Below are positions 61,385-64,000 of a stretch of 64,000 nucleotides of DNA, piece after piece (position 1 is the stretch's first letter; the number at the start of each line of letters is the position of its first letter). The notes beneath the pieces were generated by a model that searched no databases, had not been told where the DNA came from, and was given only the letters and a program-made list of their open reading frames with translations. The DNA is from Taxillus chinensis (Eukaryota > Streptophyta > Magnoliopsida > Santalales > Loranthaceae), in contig CM042091.1 in NCBI GenBank assembly GCA_023512835.1, positions 48,003,284 through 48,067,283 on the forward strand. Reading direction: 5' to 3'. The position numbers and the translations under genes were made by a program.

Positions 61385-63300
61385 TCACTATCACCACTGA
61401 GAGGGGGGGTGAATCAGTGGTTATGATAGTCTTTTACAAATTTCTTCTTCAACCTTCGCAACCGGTTAAGGTTTATCCACGTTACCACTTGTCTCTTATC
61501 TTTTATGTCTTCTAAAACAAATTACTTCAAGTCGCATCAAACACAATATAAATCAAGCATGAATCACAAGCAAGAACACCAAGACACAAAGATTTTTACA
61601 AGGTTCACCTTCAATTTGAAGGTTACGTCCTTGGTATGGTGGGAATCACCCACACCACACAGATTTCACTAATGTTTGAATCACCAACAACAAGAGTGGT
61701 AGGGAAAGGATCTATTCTTCCTTTAATCCCCCTACAGGCATGTAGATCAACAACAATGCCTCAATACATCAGATATAATAAAAATGGTGTAAGAACTTAG
61801 GTATGAGGAATATGCTCATTTAGATGTCACCTCTCTTCAGCAAAGATGCTTCAAATCGCTTCACCGGCCTTGAATCTTATGTTCTTCATCTTTGGAATCA
61901 AAGAAGCGCCTTCAATTGTTTTTCTCCATGACTTCGCTGCAAATCTATTCACCTTCTACACCTTTTATATTTAGGTTAAAGAGCCACACATACTTAGCCC
62001 TCCATCTAAGCCTTTCAAGCAGTCTCAACCCTTAGATCTTTAGGGTTGCCCTAATACCACAGCTGATTGTGGACTCTTGTTCTCTTCCATCTTAAATTAT
62101 GACCGTTAATCTATTCAATTAATGCTGGGCATCCATCTCTTTAATGAAATGATCTTGGCCGTCCATCTCATCAGTGCTGAGTAAACACGCTTTGATTTAT
62201 TTGACCATGAAGATGGCCTTATCAATATGACATGCAAAAGGGAAAGTTGCTCCAAATTATGCCCTCTACCTTGAATAAAAATTTCAAAGCATTTGGAGGT
62301 GTATGTGATATGGTCATTGTCATGGGCATTGTCACGTGCACCCCTTACAGTGCTTCAAATTCTCTGAAATTTTAACTGTAGCCTCCTCTATCAGTGATAA
62401 ACAAACCATCCAAATTGCAGATCAATCCGAGTTGCACAGAATTAGTTATGAATTTTTTAACGATGACTAGTAGGTGCGCCACACTTGCTTCAACGGGTCA
62501 ACATATATCTTCATACTTGAAGGCTTTATTGTGCTCCAAATGTCCTGAAAATTTACAGATATCCTAGCACATCTGTCTGGAAAAATACTGCAAAATTTGA
62601 GCTCAATAGAATCTGTATTGAAGTAGATATAATGTTTCGAAGTGAACTGAAGTAATCTGTGCAGTAGGTTCTTTTCCAACTCTAACTTCTTCAATACTAA
62701 CCAAGTGTTGAACTCCCTCTGAACTCTCTTAGAATATGTGTTGACAACAAATCCAACTAACAAAAAAAACAACTCACCTTTTTAGTTGGCTCTTCAATCT
62801 CCTCAAATAAAAGGTTGGCTCTTCATAGAGTTATCTCTTTCTCTCTCTCTCAGCTTCAAAATGGAAGACACTGAAAAAACCTAAAATCCCAGAAAAGAAC
62901 GACTTATATCAAAAATATGCTGTCGCAGGGTTGACGTCGACCAAAATACACCCACATCAATCGATATCGACCACATATTCTTGCATTGACCAACTCCCCA
63001 CATTAACCAAGGAAGGTCGACCTCAACTCCTTCATGGTCGATCTACAGCCATGTCGACCACATTGATCTCATGTCAAAAATCAAGCTCGTATCAACCAAC
63101 TTATGAAGAAAACTCCCTGGATCCTCCCTCTAGTCGACTTCGACTCCAATTAAGCCAAGTCGACCACCATCTCACATTGACCATCCTTTGGGGAAGCTCA
63201 TTGGAATCTACACAGGTTAACCTCGACCAATAGGGAGCTAGGTCGACAACGTCGACCATATAATATTGCATCGATCAGAGGCTCTGTCAACTAAGTTCTC
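61385..63300 (-). mobile_element. LTR-like sequence C
   Basis: The word GAGAGGGGGGGTGAAT at 61399-61414 is, inverted, the end motif of LTR B. It is followed by GATTTTTACAAGGTTC (61590-61605) and by sequence without coding potential, then by a repeat array at 62930-63270. The layout repeats that of LTR-like sequence A, which supports an LTR on the minus strand. The right end is not defined. Confidence 0.45.
62925..63275. repeat. GTCGACC repeat array
   Basis: About a dozen copies of GTCGACC or TCGACCA words, at irregular spacing of 15-40 bases, some in inverted orientation because GTCGAC is palindromic. Confidence 0.8.
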
Positions 63301-64000
63301 AAACGACAATCCAACTTAACATCTCCAAAATAGCCTTTCTTTTCGATCGAAAAAAACTTGATAATGCAAAGATCTTGCTCTTATGCTCACTCTATCTCTC
63401 TTCATCGTGCAACAATGCCCTTAAATAGGCAGAAAAAGGATAAAAATAACACAAAAAATAACGATAACTCTTGTTCTCGTCACGGCCGCTACTTTGGTGG
63501 TCATGGAGTTAGAGTCGCAATACTATGTGGTCGTGGCAGCAAAAACCTGCTATGTAGGAAGGGTCGATAACCGCATATCTACATAGCTGCGACTGGGAAA
63601 ATGCATGATGCTCTGCTCGGCAGCACACCTCTTTTGCAGGTGGGAGTGGTAAAACCTGTGTTAATGCACAGGTCGGCAGCTGTATCTCTTTCAACGATGG
63701 CTAAATCATTTTTATTTTTTTTAACGCTATCCGCATTCTTCAATTTGTTTCTTTGTCCTTGTTTGGTTACAATTCGGTCCAAAAACTATAAAAAAACCTA
63801 TAAGATCACACATAACACACCAAAGCACAAAAGAAAAGCGATATAACATAACAATAATACATTTTACATCAAAAATGGACCAAAAGAGAGGGAAAATGGG
63901 GATAAATACATATATAAAATAAACTCATCAATGTGGTGTCACTCGCAATGTGCACGCCCCTAGCCGCGCCGCCACAGCATGCCCTACCTTCTGCTACATT
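63301..64000. other. Unassigned right edge, no gene seen
   Basis: Short ORFs on both strands at 63358-63846 are not recognised. The region may be internal sequence of the element whose LTR lies to the left. Confidence 0.3.

Overview
The window is plant nuclear DNA, almost certainly from a flowering plant. It holds three spliced or intact genes typical of land plants: a MIZU-KUSSEI1-type DUF617 gene, a RETICULATA-related DUF3411 gene and an autophagy kinase ATG1. They sit in AT-rich, repeat-laden intergenic DNA with decayed Ty3-type and other LTR retrotransposons, hAT and Harbinger-type DNA transposons, and gene fragments. I cannot name the species. No tRNA, rRNA, CRISPR array or bacterial-type operon was seen.

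Layout. 1-7,440: an Athila-like Ty3 element on the minus strand (gag on the left, tRNA-Asp-type primer site and LTR on the right), split by a second, plus-strand Ty3 element that keeps one LTR and gag-pol up to mid-integrase. The Athila LTR side also carries a Harbinger-like element with a GC-rich core. 7,440-11,100: AT-rich repeats, including a 318-bp Tourist-like MITE. 11,118-11,936: single-exon MIZ1-like gene (minus). 16,389-20,985: RETICULATA-related gene (minus, at least seven exons, uncertain first exon). 23,290-33,650: four degenerate copies of an unrecognised multi-exon gene segment, two of them a tandem duplication, with a broken NAD kinase 2 fragment between copies. 34,000-38,300: retroelement scraps and homopolymer tracts that look like assembly or read error. 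39,119-47,362: a complete 13-exon ATG1 gene (minus), with all splice phases closing to 725 codons. 49,000-63,300: a transposon nest. A 3.6-kb hAT element is inserted in the coding sequence of a Ulp1-like cysteine protease, next to a 1.4-kb LTR, with two more LTR-like sequences on either side.

How the parts relate. The three resident genes appear independent: root hydrotropism family, chloroplast-envelope family and autophagy. The strongest new observation links two distant places. The hAT element at 55,166-58,776 and an 844-bp relative at 44,622-45,465 share termini, and the small copy, with a perfect 8-bp target duplication, lies 35 bp from the 3' splice site of ATG1 intron 1. A second pattern is that three LTR-like sequences near the right end share a terminal motif, yet each carries its own array of short degenerate repeats. 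I found no convincing wholly new multi-gene system. The best leads are the Ulp1 ORF beside an LTR and the repeated unknown exon unit.
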